Below are positions 18,142-27,129 of a stretch of 64,000 nt of DNA, piece after piece. Under the pieces are notes generated by a model. That model saw only the letters and a list, made by a program, of their open reading frames with translations. It was not told where the DNA came from and did not search any database. The position numbers were made by a program, and so were the translations under genes. The stretch lies in NCBI RefSeq assembly GCF_005280255.1, contig NZ_CP040018.1:2976001-3040000 (forward strand), read 5' to 3'. Source of the DNA: Arthrobacter sp. 24S4-2 (GTDB lineage: Bacteria > Actinomycetota > Actinomycetes > Actinomycetales > Micrococcaceae). The first letter of the stretch is position 1; each line of letters begins with the position of its first letter.

Positions 18142-19426
18142 TGACTGACATCACTACTGAAAAGGCCCGCATCGGCGCGCCCTCAGCCCAGCCGTTCATC
18201 AACGGTTTCACCGAGGAAGGCGAAAGCCTTTCACCCATCAACGCCGCCGGCTCCAAGGCACCGCTTGCGGGAGAGGCTGTCAAGAGCCACTCCCACGGCG
18301 GCGGCGTCGGCATTCCGGACAGCTCACGCGCCGGCCGCCTGACCTCCTACAAGCTGGCGGACTTCAAGCCGCTGACCGGCATGGAGGAAGACTGGCGGTT
18401 CACCCCGCTGAAGCGCCTGCGCGGACTCCACTCGGCTGTCCTCAACGGCACGGCTCCCGCTGTCAGCGTCACCGCACCGGACGCCGTCACGGTTGAGACC
18501 GTGGGCCGCGATGACAAGCGCATCGGTTCCGCGGCTATCCCCGAGGACCGAGTCTCCGCCAACGCCTGGGAAAACTTCAGCGACGCCACGGTCATCACCG
18601 TGCCCGCTGAGTTCGAAGCCGACGGCGAAATCAACGTTGTCCTCACCGGCCAGGGAACGGACGCTTCCGCGCAACACCTCGTGATCGTGGCGCAGAAGTT
18701 CTCCAAGTCAGTTGTTGTCCTGGACCACCAGGGCAGCGCCGTTGTCTCCGAAAACGTGGAAATCGTGGTCGAGGACGGCGCCGAACTGTCCGTCATCTCG
18801 CTCCAGGAATGGAACGACGACGCCGTGCACGCCTCGTCGCAGCAGGCCAAGATCGGCCGCGACGCCAAGTTCAAGCACATAGTGGTGAGCCTCGGCGGGG
18901 ACCTGGTCCGCGTTACGCCTTCTGCACGGTTCACCGCCCGGGCGGCGAAGCAGAATTGTTCGGCCTCTACTTCGCCGACGCCGGCCAGCACCTTGAGCAG
19001 CGCCTGTTCGTTGACCACGCAGTGGCCAACTGCAAGTCGAACGTCCTCTACAAGGGCGCACTGCAGGGCCGCAACGCGCACGCCGTGTGGGTTGGTGACG
19101 TCCTGATCCGCAAGGAGGCAGAAGGCACCGACAGCTACGAGGCGAACCGCAACCTGCTGCTCACCGACGGCGCACGTGCCGACTCCGTTCCGAACCTCGA
19201 GATCGAGACCGGCCTGATCAAGGGTGCCGGCCACGCCAGCGCCACCGGCCGCCTGGACGACGAGCACCTGTTCTACCTGATGGCTCGCGGTATTCCGGAA
19301 GACGTGGCCCGCCGCCTCGTGGTCCGTGGGTTCCTGCACGAAATCATCCAGCACATCAAGGTGCCGGCCATCGAAGAGCGCCTCATCGCATCCGTTGAGC
19401 GCGAACTCGCGGCAACCAATAACTAG
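18141..19426 (+). CDS. sufD: Fe-S cluster assembly protein SufD, frameshifted
   Basis: The second scaffold subunit of SufBCD. The first part covers residues 1 to about 265 (EDWRFTPLKRLRGLH, VEIVVEDGAELSVISLQEW). The frame then breaks at CCC 18937-18939. One added C gives RFTAPGGEAELFGLYFADAG and runs on through GHASATGRLDDEHLFYLMAR to ELAATNN, 428 residues in all. The C-terminal core that contacts SufB and SufC is therefore encoded in the second frame. SufBCD is the main Fe-S machinery in actinobacteria, so a real loss would be severe; a sequencing error is likely. Confidence 0.92.
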
Positions 19427-19458
19427 TGCGCAGCACTAGAGAACATGGACCACACCAG

Positions 19459-19818
19459 ATGACTGACCAGCCAAAAGGCGAGCTTGTCTGCAACGCGAGC
19501 GAGATCCAACTCAAGCAGGCGCTGCGGATCCTGATCGACGACTACCCCGTAGCCATCGTGAAGGACTCGATGGGCGAAATCCATGCCATCGGTGACACCT
19601 GCTCGCACGCGGACATCTCGCTCTCCGAAGGGGAGATTGAGGGCTGCAAGATCGAATGCTGGGGCCACGGCTCCCAGTTCGACCTCCGCAGTGGCCAGCC
19701 GCTCCAGCTGCCGGCCTACGATCCCGTGCCTGTTTTTGCCGTGGCCCTTCACGGCGACGACGTCTACGTGGACGTCACCAACGTTGTGAACGGTGCCGAG
19801 GCCCCCAACTTCAGCTGA
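19459..19818 (+). CDS. Rieske-type [2Fe-2S] ferredoxin in the suf operon
   Basis: A 119-residue soluble Rieske domain like the ferredoxin subunits of ring-hydroxylating oxygenases. The cluster ligands are Cys48 and His50 (TCSHADIS) and Cys67 and His70 (CWGHGSQF). The start is the ATG of MTDQPKGEL; an upstream in-frame start lacks similarity. It lies between sufD and sufC, a position seen in several actinobacteria, suggesting a redox role in cluster assembly or simply a client protein. The partner is unknown. Confidence 0.9.
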   Translation: MTDQPKGELVCNASEIQLKQALRILIDDYPVAIVKDSMGEIHAIGDTCSHADISLSEGEIEGCKIECWGHGSQFDLRSGQPLQLPAYDPVPVFAVALHGDDVYVDVTNVVNGAEAPNFS

Positions 19819-19919
19819 CAGCGTGAGCCATCAACGCAGTCAGCATCCGCTTTAGAAAAACTTTCAGCCGAGAAACCGCACCGCCGCCGGAGGGCACGGT
19901 GCAGAGGAGAACAAGACAC

Positions 19920-20705
19920 ATGTCTACTCTTGAGATCAAGGACCTGCACGTCAGCATTGAGACTGAGCAGGGCACCAAGGAGATCCTTAAGGGCGTCAGC
20001 CTGACCATCAAGACCGGCCAGACGCACGCCATCATGGGCCCGAACGGCTCAGGCAAGTCCACCCTGGCGTCCACCATTGCCGGCCACCCCCGCTATAACG
20101 TCACCAGCGGTTCCATCACGCTGGACGGCGAAGACGTCCTGGCCATGAGCGTCGACGCGCGCGCCCGCGCCGGCGTCTTCCTGGCCATGCAGTACCCCGT
20201 TGAAGTTCCTGGTGTCTCCATGACCAACTTCCTGCGGACCGCCAAGACCGCCATTGACGGCGAGGCACCCAAGCTGCGCACCTGGACCAAGGAAGTCAAG
20301 GATGCCATGCAGAAGCTGCGCATCGACGCCGACTTCGCCCAGCGTAACGTCAACGAAGGCTTCTCCGGCGGCGAGAAGAAGCGTGTGGAGATCCTCCAGC
20401 TGGAGCTCTTCAAGCCGAAGTTCGCCATCCTGGACGAGACCGACTCCGGCCTCGACGTGGACGCCCTCAAGGTCGTCTCCGAAGGCGTCAACCGCGCCCA
20501 CGCCGAAGGCAACATGGGCACGCTGCTCATCACCCACTACACCCGCATCCTGCGCTACATCAAGCCGGACTTCGTCCACGTGTTTGTTGACGGCCAGGTT
20601 GTCGAGGAGGGCGGCCCGGAGCTCGCCGACCGCCTCGAAGAAGAAGGCTACGACCGTTACGCCACCGGCGCAGGCGCAGCCACCATCGCTGCGGCACAGG
20701 CCTAG
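19920..20705 (+). CDS. sufC: Fe-S cluster assembly ATPase SufC
   Basis: A 261-residue ABC-type ATPase that drives conformational change of SufB-SufD. Walker A GPNGSGKST is at residues 40-48, the Q-loop is AMQYPVEVPGV, the signature is FSGGEKKRVEILQ near 147, Walker B is FAILDETDSGLD and the H-loop is LLITHYTRIL. GAGGAG precedes the ATG. It follows the ferredoxin by about 100 bases and sufT follows after 13 bases. Confidence 0.96.
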   Translation: MSTLEIKDLHVSIETEQGTKEILKGVSLTIKTGQTHAIMGPNGSGKSTLASTIAGHPRYNVTSGSITLDGEDVLAMSVDARARAGVFLAMQYPVEVPGVSMTNFLRTAKTAIDGEAPKLRTWTKEVKDAMQKLRIDADFAQRNVNEGFSGGEKKRVEILQLELFKPKFAILDETDSGLDVDALKVVSEGVNRAHAEGNMGTLLITHYTRILRYIKPDFVHVFVDGQVVEEGGPELADRLEEEGYDRYATGAGAATIAAAQA

Positions 20706-20718
20706 TTAGGACAACGCC

Positions 20719-21051
20719 ATGACCGAAATCAAAGCGGCCCGCACGGGCCTCGAAGATGTCGAAGAGGCACTGAAGGACGTCATCGACCCCGAGTTGGGAG
20801 TCAACATCGTTGACCTGGGCCTGCTGTACGGCCTGAAGTACTCGGACGACGACGGCGCCCTGCTCATCGACATGACGCTCACCACGGCGGCATGCCCGCT
20901 CACGGACGTTATTGAGGAGCAGGTGGGCAAGGCCCTCGACGGCGTCGTGGACGACTGGCGGCTGAACTGGGTCTGGATGCCGCCGTGGGGTCCGGAGCGG
21001 ATCACCGAAGACGGACGCGACCAGATGCGGGCCCTCGGCTTCAATATCTGA
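20719..21051 (+). CDS. sufT: SufT/MIP18-family (DUF59) iron-sulfur assembly factor
   Basis: A 110-residue DUF59 protein. DPELGVNIVDLGLLYGL is the family signature and TTAACPLTDVIEEQV holds the conserved Cys. SufT-type proteins support Fe-S protein maturation, especially under high demand. It closes the suf operon and is followed by a strong hairpin. The cysteine desulfurase sufS and carrier sufU, usually between sufC and sufT, are absent here. Confidence 0.9.
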   Translation: MTEIKAARTGLEDVEEALKDVIDPELGVNIVDLGLLYGLKYSDDDGALLIDMTLTTAACPLTDVIEEQVGKALDGVVDDWRLNWVWMPPWGPERITEDGRDQMRALGFNI

Positions 21052-21070
21052 GTCCCCATGCGGGGAAGTA

Positions 21071-21120
21071 ACGACGGCGGCCGGTCACCTTCCCAAAGGA
21101 AGGCGACCGGCCGCCGTCGT
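21071..21120. terminator. Long bidirectional terminator hairpin after sufT
   Basis: ACGACGGCGGCCGGTC and CCTTCC on one side pair with GGAAGG and GACCGGCCGCCGTCGT on the other, around a CAAA loop, with one small bulge. The stem is over 20 bp. It separates the convergent suf operon and the metallopeptidase gene. Confidence 0.85.
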
Positions 21121-21136
21121 GCTGTTTGCCCGTAGG

Positions 21137-22018
21137 TCAGGGCGTGGCAACCGAGAACGTGTCGCACTGATTGATGTCGGTCGCCTTGTAGCCGGTGCTG
21201 AACCATTTCTGCCGCTGCGCGCTTGAGCCGTGGGTCCAGGCCTCGGGCGAGACACGGCCGGTGGCGGCTTTCTGGATGCGGTCGTCGCCGACGGCGGACG
21301 CGGCGGAGAGGGCGTCGTTGAGGTCCTGCTGGGTGAGGGGTTCAAGGAATGGCTGGCCGGTTCTCGGATCCTGCTGCTCGGTGGCGTGCTGCGCCCAGAG
21401 TCCGGCGTAGCAGTCGGCCTGCAGTTCCACCCTGACGGCGCCCGATTCGGGACCCTGCGGGTCCTGCTGTGCGCGGTCGAGGTTGCCAAGGAGGTTCTGG
21501 ACATGGTGGCCGAATTCGTGCGCCACCACGTACTCCTGGGCCAGCGGTCCGCCGGAGGAGCCGAACCGGTCCACGAGGTCCTGGAAGAAGCCCGGGTCGA
21601 AATAGGCCGTCCTGTCGACCGGGCAGTAGAAGGGACCGACGTCTGACGTTGCGCCGCCGCAGCCCGTGTTGGTGGCCTGGCTGAAGATCACAGTCTCGGG
21701 GCGCGGATACTCCGTCTTGTACTGCGCCAGATAAGCCGGCCAGAAGGCATTGAGGCTGTTGACCGTGCCGGTGATCCGGCAGTCCAGCCGCGCGTCGGCG
21801 TCGGCGCCCGTTTCGCACGCCGGTGCGCTTCCCTGGGTCTGAGGCTCCTGCGACGTTCCCGTCAAACCTCCGAGAATTTGGGGGTCGACCCCCAAAAGGA
21901 CGGCCAGCAGGAGGATGATTCCGCCCCCGATTCCGCCCCCGATTTTCGTGCCACGGCCCATGCCGCGCCGGTCCTGCACCTGTGACGGATCCAGCTGGAC
22001 GTTGTCATTGAAACTCAT
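21137..22018 (-). CDS. YpfJ-type neutral zinc metallopeptidase, membrane-anchored
   Basis: A 293-residue protein with one hydrophobic segment (about residues 27-45, GGGIGGGIILLLAVLLGVDP) after a short cytoplasmic N-terminus, then an extracytoplasmic domain. The zinc site HEFGHH lies near residue 166, and QADCYAGLWAQHA supplies the third ligand region. This is the predicted neutral zinc metallopeptidase family; no substrate is known. The frame stays open far upstream but MSFNDNVQLDPSQVQDRRG is the typical start. It is monocistronic and diverges from the acyl-CoA ligase gene. Confidence 0.92.
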   Translation of the reverse strand: MSFNDNVQLDPSQVQDRRGMGRGTKIGGGIGGGIILLLAVLLGVDPQILGGLTGTSQEPQTQGSAPACETGADADARLDCRITGTVNSLNAFWPAYLAQYKTEYPRPETVIFSQATNTGCGGATSDVGPFYCPVDRTAYFDPGFFQDLVDRFGSSGGPLAQEYVVAHEFGHHVQNLLGNLDRAQQDPQGPESGAVRVELQADCYAGLWAQHATEQQDPRTGQPFLEPLTQQDLNDALSAASAVGDDRIQKAATGRVSPEAWTHGSSAQRQKWFSTGYKATDINQCDTFSVATP

Positions 22019-22079
22019 ATTGTCACAATAGCCTTCCCGGACACGGCGAGATCTGTGCCCGGCCGGTAAAGTTGATCCG

Positions 22080-23534
22080 ATGCCTTTCCTCAACAGACTC
22101 CAACGCTGGGCCGCTGACCGCCCCGACGACACCGCCGTCGTCGTGGCGGGCCGGCACCTCAGCTGGTCCGGACTCCGGGACGCCGCCGAGGCACGGACAG
22201 TTGACTCCGGCAACGTCACGGTTCTGGCCGAACCGAACTCCGTGGACTTTGCCGCCGCATTCGCGGCCGCCGTGGCGGGGGACCGCCAATGCGCCGTCCT
22301 CGACCCCACGTGGCCCGAACAGCTCAAGGCCGAGATCACTGACCGGCTGCACACGGCAGTCCTCGCGCCGGCTCCTGCCCGGAAACCAGCGCGGGGGCCT
22401 GCAGAACATAGCCAGGCCGCGCCCGGTCCTGCGCCGGCCGAACTCCGGGACGGGAGCCCTGATACGCCCTTCCTGATCGGGCTGACCTCCGGCACCACCT
22501 CCGTGCCGAAGGCCTTCACCCGTTCGAGGCGTTCCTGGCAGGAGTCCTTCGAGGCATCGATTGAGTTCTTTGGACTCACGCCGCAGGACAAGACCCTTGC
22601 CCCCGGGCCGCTGGCGGCCAGCCTCAACCTTTACGCACTCGCCGAGTGCCTTTATGCTGGCTCCGAATTCCACACCCTGGAATCGTTCGACGTCGGCGAC
22701 GTGCACACCGCCATCGCGCACGACGGCATCACCAGGCTGGTACTGGTCCCCACCATGCTCCGGCTGCTCAGCGAGCGGGGACTGGCCGGCGGAGTGGACG
22801 CCTCGGGGATCACCTCGATCATCTGCGCCGGTTCCAAGCTGGACGCCCGCACACTGGAGGCCGCCCGCCGCTGGGCACCCAAGGCCACCATCTTCGAGTA
22901 TTACGGTGCCTCCGAGCTGAGCTTCGTCTCGGGTGCCGGCCTGCGCGCCGGAGCGCCGCTGGATGCCGGCGGGACGGGCATCGGAAAACCTTTCCCCGGC
23001 GTCGACGTCCGGATCCTCGACGACGCCGGAGCCCTCCTGCCCGACGGCACGGACGGCAACATCTGCGTCCGCAGCGGAATGGTCAGCAACGGCTACCTCT
23101 GGGGCGACGACGGACAGGCCCTGCGCTGCTTTGACGGCTGGTACACCGTGGGGGACCAGGGCTACCTCGCCGGCGGTGTGCTGCATATCCTGGGACGCCG
23201 CTCGGACATGATCATCACGGCCGGCAAGAACGTCTACCCGCATGAGGTGGAACTGGCCCTTGCCTCCGTTCCGGGCGTGGCCTCCGCTGTCGCTGCCGGC
23301 ATGGCCGACGACGTCCGCGGCCAGCGCGTGGTGGCCGCGGTGGTGCCCGCCCACGGCGGCATCACCGCAACGCAGCTCAAGGCAGGGCTCGACGACGTCC
23401 TGCCGAGGGACAAACGGCCCCTGCAGTATTTCGCCCTGGCCGAGCTCCCTGTGACGGACCGCGGCAAGGTCAGCAGGCAGTTGCTGCTGGATTGGATAGA
23501 CAGCAGCGACCCGCGGATACGCCGCCTTGGCTGA
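22080..23534 (+). CDS. Acyl-CoA synthetase (AMP-forming), YhfT-like
   Basis: A 484-residue ANL-superfamily ligase. The P-loop GLTSGTTSVPKAF is near residues 134-146, EYYGASE near 275, GWYTVGDQGYL near 355, and the catalytic lysine is in DRGKVSR near 461. It activates a carboxylic acid to its CoA thioester. The thiolase start overlaps its end by 8 bases, and biotin-transporter genes follow convergently. The set recalls Bacillus yhfUTS (BioY, ligase, thiolase), a BirA-controlled biotin-linked operon, so a role in biotin precursor metabolism is inferred. The substrate is not proven. Confidence 0.85.
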   Translation: MPFLNRLQRWAADRPDDTAVVVAGRHLSWSGLRDAAEARTVDSGNVTVLAEPNSVDFAAAFAAAVAGDRQCAVLDPTWPEQLKAEITDRLHTAVLAPAPARKPARGPAEHSQAAPGPAPAELRDGSPDTPFLIGLTSGTTSVPKAFTRSRRSWQESFEASIEFFGLTPQDKTLAPGPLAASLNLYALAECLYAGSEFHTLESFDVGDVHTAIAHDGITRLVLVPTMLRLLSERGLAGGVDASGITSIICAGSKLDARTLEAARRWAPKATIFEYYGASELSFVSGAGLRAGAPLDAGGTGIGKPFPGVDVRILDDAGALLPDGTDGNICVRSGMVSNGYLWGDDGQALRCFDGWYTVGDQGYLAGGVLHILGRRSDMIITAGKNVYPHEVELALASVPGVASAVAAGMADDVRGQRVVAAVVPAHGGITATQLKAGLDDVLPRDKRPLQYFALAELPVTDRGKVSRQLLLDWIDSSDPRIRRLG

Positions 23535-24738
23535 GCAGCTCCCAGCCGGCCGCCAGCCGGTAATCATCGCAGCCCTGCGCACTCCCATCCGCAGGGTGAA
23601 CGGGGCGTTCAAGGAGTTGCGTGCCCACGAGCTCCTTGCCCCGGTTCTTCACGGACTGCTGGACGCCACTGAACTGCCGGCCTCCGGAGTTGCGGACGTT
23701 GTGATCGGCAACGCGGTGGGTGCCGGCGGCAATGTTGCCCGGCTGGCGGCGCTGGAGGCTGGGCTGCCGGTCAGCGTTCCCGGCGTGACGGTGGACAGGC
23801 AGTGCGGCTCCGGGCTGGACGCCATAGTGCTGGCCGCGCGGCTCGTGGCGGCCGGCGGCAACGGGGCTTACCTCGCCGGCGGCGTGGAGAGCATCAGCAC
23901 CGCGCCCCTGCGGGCGAACAGGTCCGCCGACGGCAGTCCCGACTTTTTCAGCCGTGCCCAGTTCGTCCCGCTTAGCTACGGAGATCCGGGCATGGGAACC
24001 GCAGCGGACAACGTGGCCGCGGAATTCGGCATCGGCCGTGACCGGCAGGACCGGTTTGCGCTGCGGAGCCACAGCCGGGCCCTGGCGGCCGCAGCGTCCG
24101 GAACCTTCCGTGGGGAAATCGTGCCGCTGGACGCTCCGTCCGGGACGGTGGCCTCCGACGACGGTCCGCGCCCCAGCCTGACCGCGGCCCTGATGGCGCG
24201 GTTCCCGCCTGCCTTCGCCGAGGGCGGTACTGTCACCGCCGGAAACGCGTGCTTCGACGCCGACGGCGCCGCCGCCGTCGTGGTCACTTCCCTGCAGCGG
24301 GCGCGCGAACTTGGGGCGCGCGACGGACTGCTGGTGCTCGGCACCGATACCGCAGGCGTGGACCCGCGCCTGCTCGGCATCGGCGCGGCTGTTGCCGCCG
24401 GCCGGCTCCTCAGCGACAGGGGAGTGGACCCCGCTGATGTCGGGCTGGTGGAATTCAACGAGGCGTTCGCCTCACAGACCCTCGCGTGCCTGGACGCGCT
24501 CGGCATTGACCCGGAGCGGGCAAACCTCGACGGCGGCGCGCTGGCCCTGGGCCATGCGTACGGCGCATCTGGTGCCGTTCTGGTGACAAGGCTCCTGGCG
24601 CAGGCCCGTCGTAACGCTGCCCAGGAACCAGGCCCTGCCGGACAGCTGGCGCTGGCAATGATCAGCATTGCCGGAGGCATGGGCACGGCTGCCCTCTTCA
24701 GGTACGAACGGCTGGAGGCTGTGGCAGAAACGTCCTAG
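23527..24738 (+). CDS. Thiolase-family acyltransferase, YhfS-like
   Basis: A 403-residue thiolase fold protein starting at TTG inside the ligase end. The nucleophilic Cys is in VDRQCGSGLDA near residue 93, NEAFASQ is near 315 and the His is in GGALALGHAYGASGA. The second catalytic Cys of thiolases (CIGGG near the end) is here Ser in ISIAGGMG, so the normal reverse-thiolysis chemistry may be altered. Its stop codon shares the CTAG at its end with the stop of the convergent bioN. The context suggests acyl-chain metabolism linked to biotin. Confidence 0.85.
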   Translation: MAEQLPAGRQPVIIAALRTPIRRVNGAFKELRAHELLAPVLHGLLDATELPASGVADVVIGNAVGAGGNVARLAALEAGLPVSVPGVTVDRQCGSGLDAIVLAARLVAAGGNGAYLAGGVESISTAPLRANRSADGSPDFFSRAQFVPLSYGDPGMGTAADNVAAEFGIGRDRQDRFALRSHSRALAAAASGTFRGEIVPLDAPSGTVASDDGPRPSLTAALMARFPPAFAEGGTVTAGNACFDADGAAAVVVTSLQRARELGARDGLLVLGTDTAGVDPRLLGIGAAVAAGRLLSDRGVDPADVGLVEFNEAFASQTLACLDALGIDPERANLDGGALALGHAYGASGAVLVTRLLAQARRNAAQEPGPAGQLALAMISIAGGMGTAALFRYERLEAVAETS

Positions 24739-25388
24739 CGGATTCCCCGCTGGGGATGGTCATCATCGTCCTCGGGCTCACCCAGCCCGCGGGCAGCGAG
24801 GGCATCGCCGGTTTGACGGGCGTAGGCCACGGTGGTGATGAAGACTGGCAGGACCAGGGCCCGCGGGTTCCGTTCCAGGCCTCGGGCCCGTGCTGAATCC
24901 CTCACATCGGAATACGCTCCGGCAATGAACGGAATGCTGCGGAGCATGATCGCGATGGTCAGGGCGAAGCGTTCGGGGTCGGCACCGAACCGGCGGAACG
25001 GCACGGCAACGGAGACCACACCGTCCAGGAGCCGCTGCATCGGCGTGGTGGCGGTCAGGATTGATGCCGCCGCGACACACACCAGGACGTTCAGGACGAT
25101 CCTCGCCGCCACGGGTCCACCCAGCTGCCACCACTGGAACAGGCCGATGGCCAGCAGCACGGGCAGGATGGGGCGGACGGCCCGGAACAGACGTGCCGGC
25201 CCGGCACCGCTGAGTAGGAACAGGGCGCACATCAGCCCCAGCGCCACAGCCGCAACCACCCAGTCAACCACCAGGAACGATCCCATGCCGCAGCCCACCA
25301 CCACCAGGAACTTGAGCCAGAGCGGCGACCGGTGGACCAGCGACGTGCCGGGAACGTAGTTGACCAGCAGGAATCCGTGGCCGCTCAC
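24735..25388 (-). CDS. bioN: Energy-coupling factor transporter transmembrane protein (BioN-like)
   Basis: A 217-residue membrane protein with about five hydrophobic segments. The coupling region holds two Ala-Arg-Gly motifs (ARARGLERNP and ALAARGLG) that contact the ATPases in ECF transporters. It couples ATP hydrolysis by the next gene's product to the substrate protein BioY. The start overlaps the bioM stop by 4 bases. The small three-gene bioY-bioM-bioN layout is the dedicated biotin ECF type. Confidence 0.9.
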   Translation of the reverse strand: MSGHGFLLVNYVPGTSLVHRSPLWLKFLVVVGCGMGSFLVVDWVVAAVALGLMCALFLLSGAGPARLFRAVRPILPVLLAIGLFQWWQLGGPVAARIVLNVLVCVAAASILTATTPMQRLLDGVVSVAVPFRRFGADPERFALTIAIMLRSIPFIAGAYSDVRDSARARGLERNPRALVLPVFITTVAYARQTGDALAARGLGEPEDDDDHPQRGIR

Positions 25389-26155
25389 CGGCGCTCCAGA
25401 TCGTGCGGCCGCGGGCTGGTGAGCAACGGCAGGGAGGCGCTGGCCGGAGGAAGGCCGGCAGCGCAGAGCGCACGGTAGTGTTCGACGGCGGCCTCGGCAC
25501 CGCCGTCGAACACCACCTGGCCGGCTTCCACCACCAGGACGCGGTCCATGTCCCGGACCAGCTCCAGATCGTGCGTGGACATTACGATCTGCTGGCTGAG
25601 GCCCGCCATGGTCCGGCGCAGCAGTTCGCGGTTGCGAAGGTCCAGCAAGGTGGACGGCTCGTCGAGCACCAGCACCGCAGGTTCCACGGCCAGGACGGCC
25701 GCCAGGGCCATGAGCTGACGTTCCCCGCCGGAGAGCTCGTAAATGCTTTGGTCCGCCAGCGGCAGCAGCCCGAACCGGTTGAGGATCGCTGCGGCGGCCT
25801 CCCGGCGCTCCCTCGCGTTCCGGACGGATCGCCGCAGGGACAGCTCAACGTCCTCCCGTCCGGTGGGCATGACCAACTGGGAAAGCGGGTCCGTGAACAC
25901 AAAACCCACTTTGCGGCGCACGGAACGCACGGACCTGACGGTGTCCGCGCCGTCAACGGTCACCGTTCCGCCGCTCGGCGCGACCAGCCCGTTGAGGAGC
26001 CGCAGGAGGGTGGACTTCCCCGAACCGTTGGCACCGATCACGCCGATCCGCTGTTCCGTGAGATTCAGCGAGATTCCGTCCAGGAGTGTCTTGGGGTGCG
26101 GACGTCCGTCCACATCCACCCGAACCGCGACTCCGTCCAGCAGGATGCCACCCAT
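25385..26155 (-). CDS. bioM: Energy-coupling factor transporter ATPase (BioM-like)
   Basis: A 256-residue ABC ATPase with Walker A GANGSGKST at residues 41-49, the Q-loop region FTDPLSQLVMPT, signature LSGGERQLMALA, Walker B VLVLDEPSTLLDL and the H-loop STHDLELV. The PLSQLVMPT segment is typical of ECF ATPases. It starts one base from bioY and overlaps bioN by 4 bases. It powers high-affinity uptake of the vitamin bound by BioY. Confidence 0.9.
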   Translation of the reverse strand: MGGILLDGVAVRVDVDGRPHPKTLLDGISLNLTEQRIGVIGANGSGKSTLLRLLNGLVAPSGGTVTVDGADTVRSVRSVRRKVGFVFTDPLSQLVMPTGREDVELSLRRSVRNARERREAAAAILNRFGLLPLADQSIYELSGGERQLMALAAVLAVEPAVLVLDEPSTLLDLRNRELLRRTMAGLSQQIVMSTHDLELVRDMDRVLVVEAGQVVFDGGAEAAVEHYRALCAAGLPPASASLPLLTSPRPHDLERR

Positions 26156-26156
26156 G

Positions 26157-26806
26157 CTAGTTCCCTGCCTGTGCCGTCCCGCGGTTCCGGACGCCGGGGC
26201 GGCGGATCAGGAGATCCGGGAAGGCCTTGTGGAGGGCGATGGCGATGCTCACGGCCAATACGTTCTTGATGATGTCGCCCGGGTAGTAGGCAAGGTCCAG
26301 GAGGAATGCCTTCTGAAGGTCCAGCTTGGCGTTGACCATCATGCCCAGCACCCCCAGCCCGTGGACCAGGACAATGCTCGTGGCCATGGCGGCGGCGAAC
26401 AGGAACAGCCCCGGTACTTCAGGGTTCGGCGGAGCACAATGGTGGTCAGCCAGCCCACGGCGGCGGCAGCCAGCGGGAAGGCGATGATGTAGCCGGCGGA
26501 CGGTCCGGCAAGGATTCCCAGGCCGCTGCGGCCGCCGCTGAAGATGGGCAGCCCGGCCAGTCCGAGCAATGTGTACAGTCCTACGGCGGCGAACGCCCGG
26601 CCGGGTCCCAAAGCGAGTCCGGTCAGCATGACGGCGAGGGTCTGAAGGGTGATGGGGACGCCCAGTCCGCCCACGGGGATGGCCGCGATGAGTGCGGAGC
26701 CGGCCACAAGGGCGGCGAAGACGGCGATCAGGCCGAGGTCCGTGGCGTTCCAGCGTTTCCGGCCGCCAGCGGCCTGGCGGGTGACGGCGGTGTCAGTCTT
26801 GGTCAT
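26157..26806 (-). CDS. bioY: Biotin transporter substrate-binding protein BioY, frameshifted
   Basis: The substrate-binding membrane protein of the biotin ECF transporter, 216 residues when repaired. The N-terminal part has LGVPITLQTLAVMLTGLALG and GGRSGLGILAGPSAGYIIAF, the BioY signatures. The frame breaks near the CCCC run 26409-26412 (plus strand): LKYRG is followed by CSCSPPP, but with one more base it reads LFLFAAAMATSIVLVHGLGV and ends in RRPGVRNRGTAQAGN. The start is the ATG of MTKTDTAV. It is first in the minus-strand bioY-bioM-bioN operon. Confidence 0.88.
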
Positions 26807-27129
26807 GGGGAGGTCCTGTCGGTTTGTGCAATGCTCTTCAGCGGGGGAGGGCAGCCACCGTGCGCAGGCACTTCCCTTCAATTCTGACGATACGTCGCCA
26901 GCGGCGGGCGCATTTTGTAGGGGATCTACTAACGGAGGTCGCCGGCTCTGGACAGGGTGGCCAAAGCCGCACGGCTCCGCGGTACGGCGGCAGATACGGC
27001 CGCGTTAATAAGGTCGGGGACGTGCCGGTAGACTTGTAGGGGCCGTTCTCTCGGCCACTCTGCCCCGGCCCCTTCCAGATCCAACCTGTTGTGCCGTGGC
27101 GTTCCCTGTTGTGAAAGGCCTTACCTGCT
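26807..27129. other. Divergent promoter region of bioY and the ABC-F gene
   Basis: About 320 bases without a supportable gene. I looked for a BirA- or BioQ-like palindrome before bioY and did not find a convincing one. The side next to the ABC-F gene has TTGTGAAAGG about 10 bases before its TTG start, which could serve as its ribosome binding site. Confidence 0.3.

Noticed and set aside
26807..26940. BirA or BioQ operator before bioY
   Set aside because: No palindrome of the expected type was visible.
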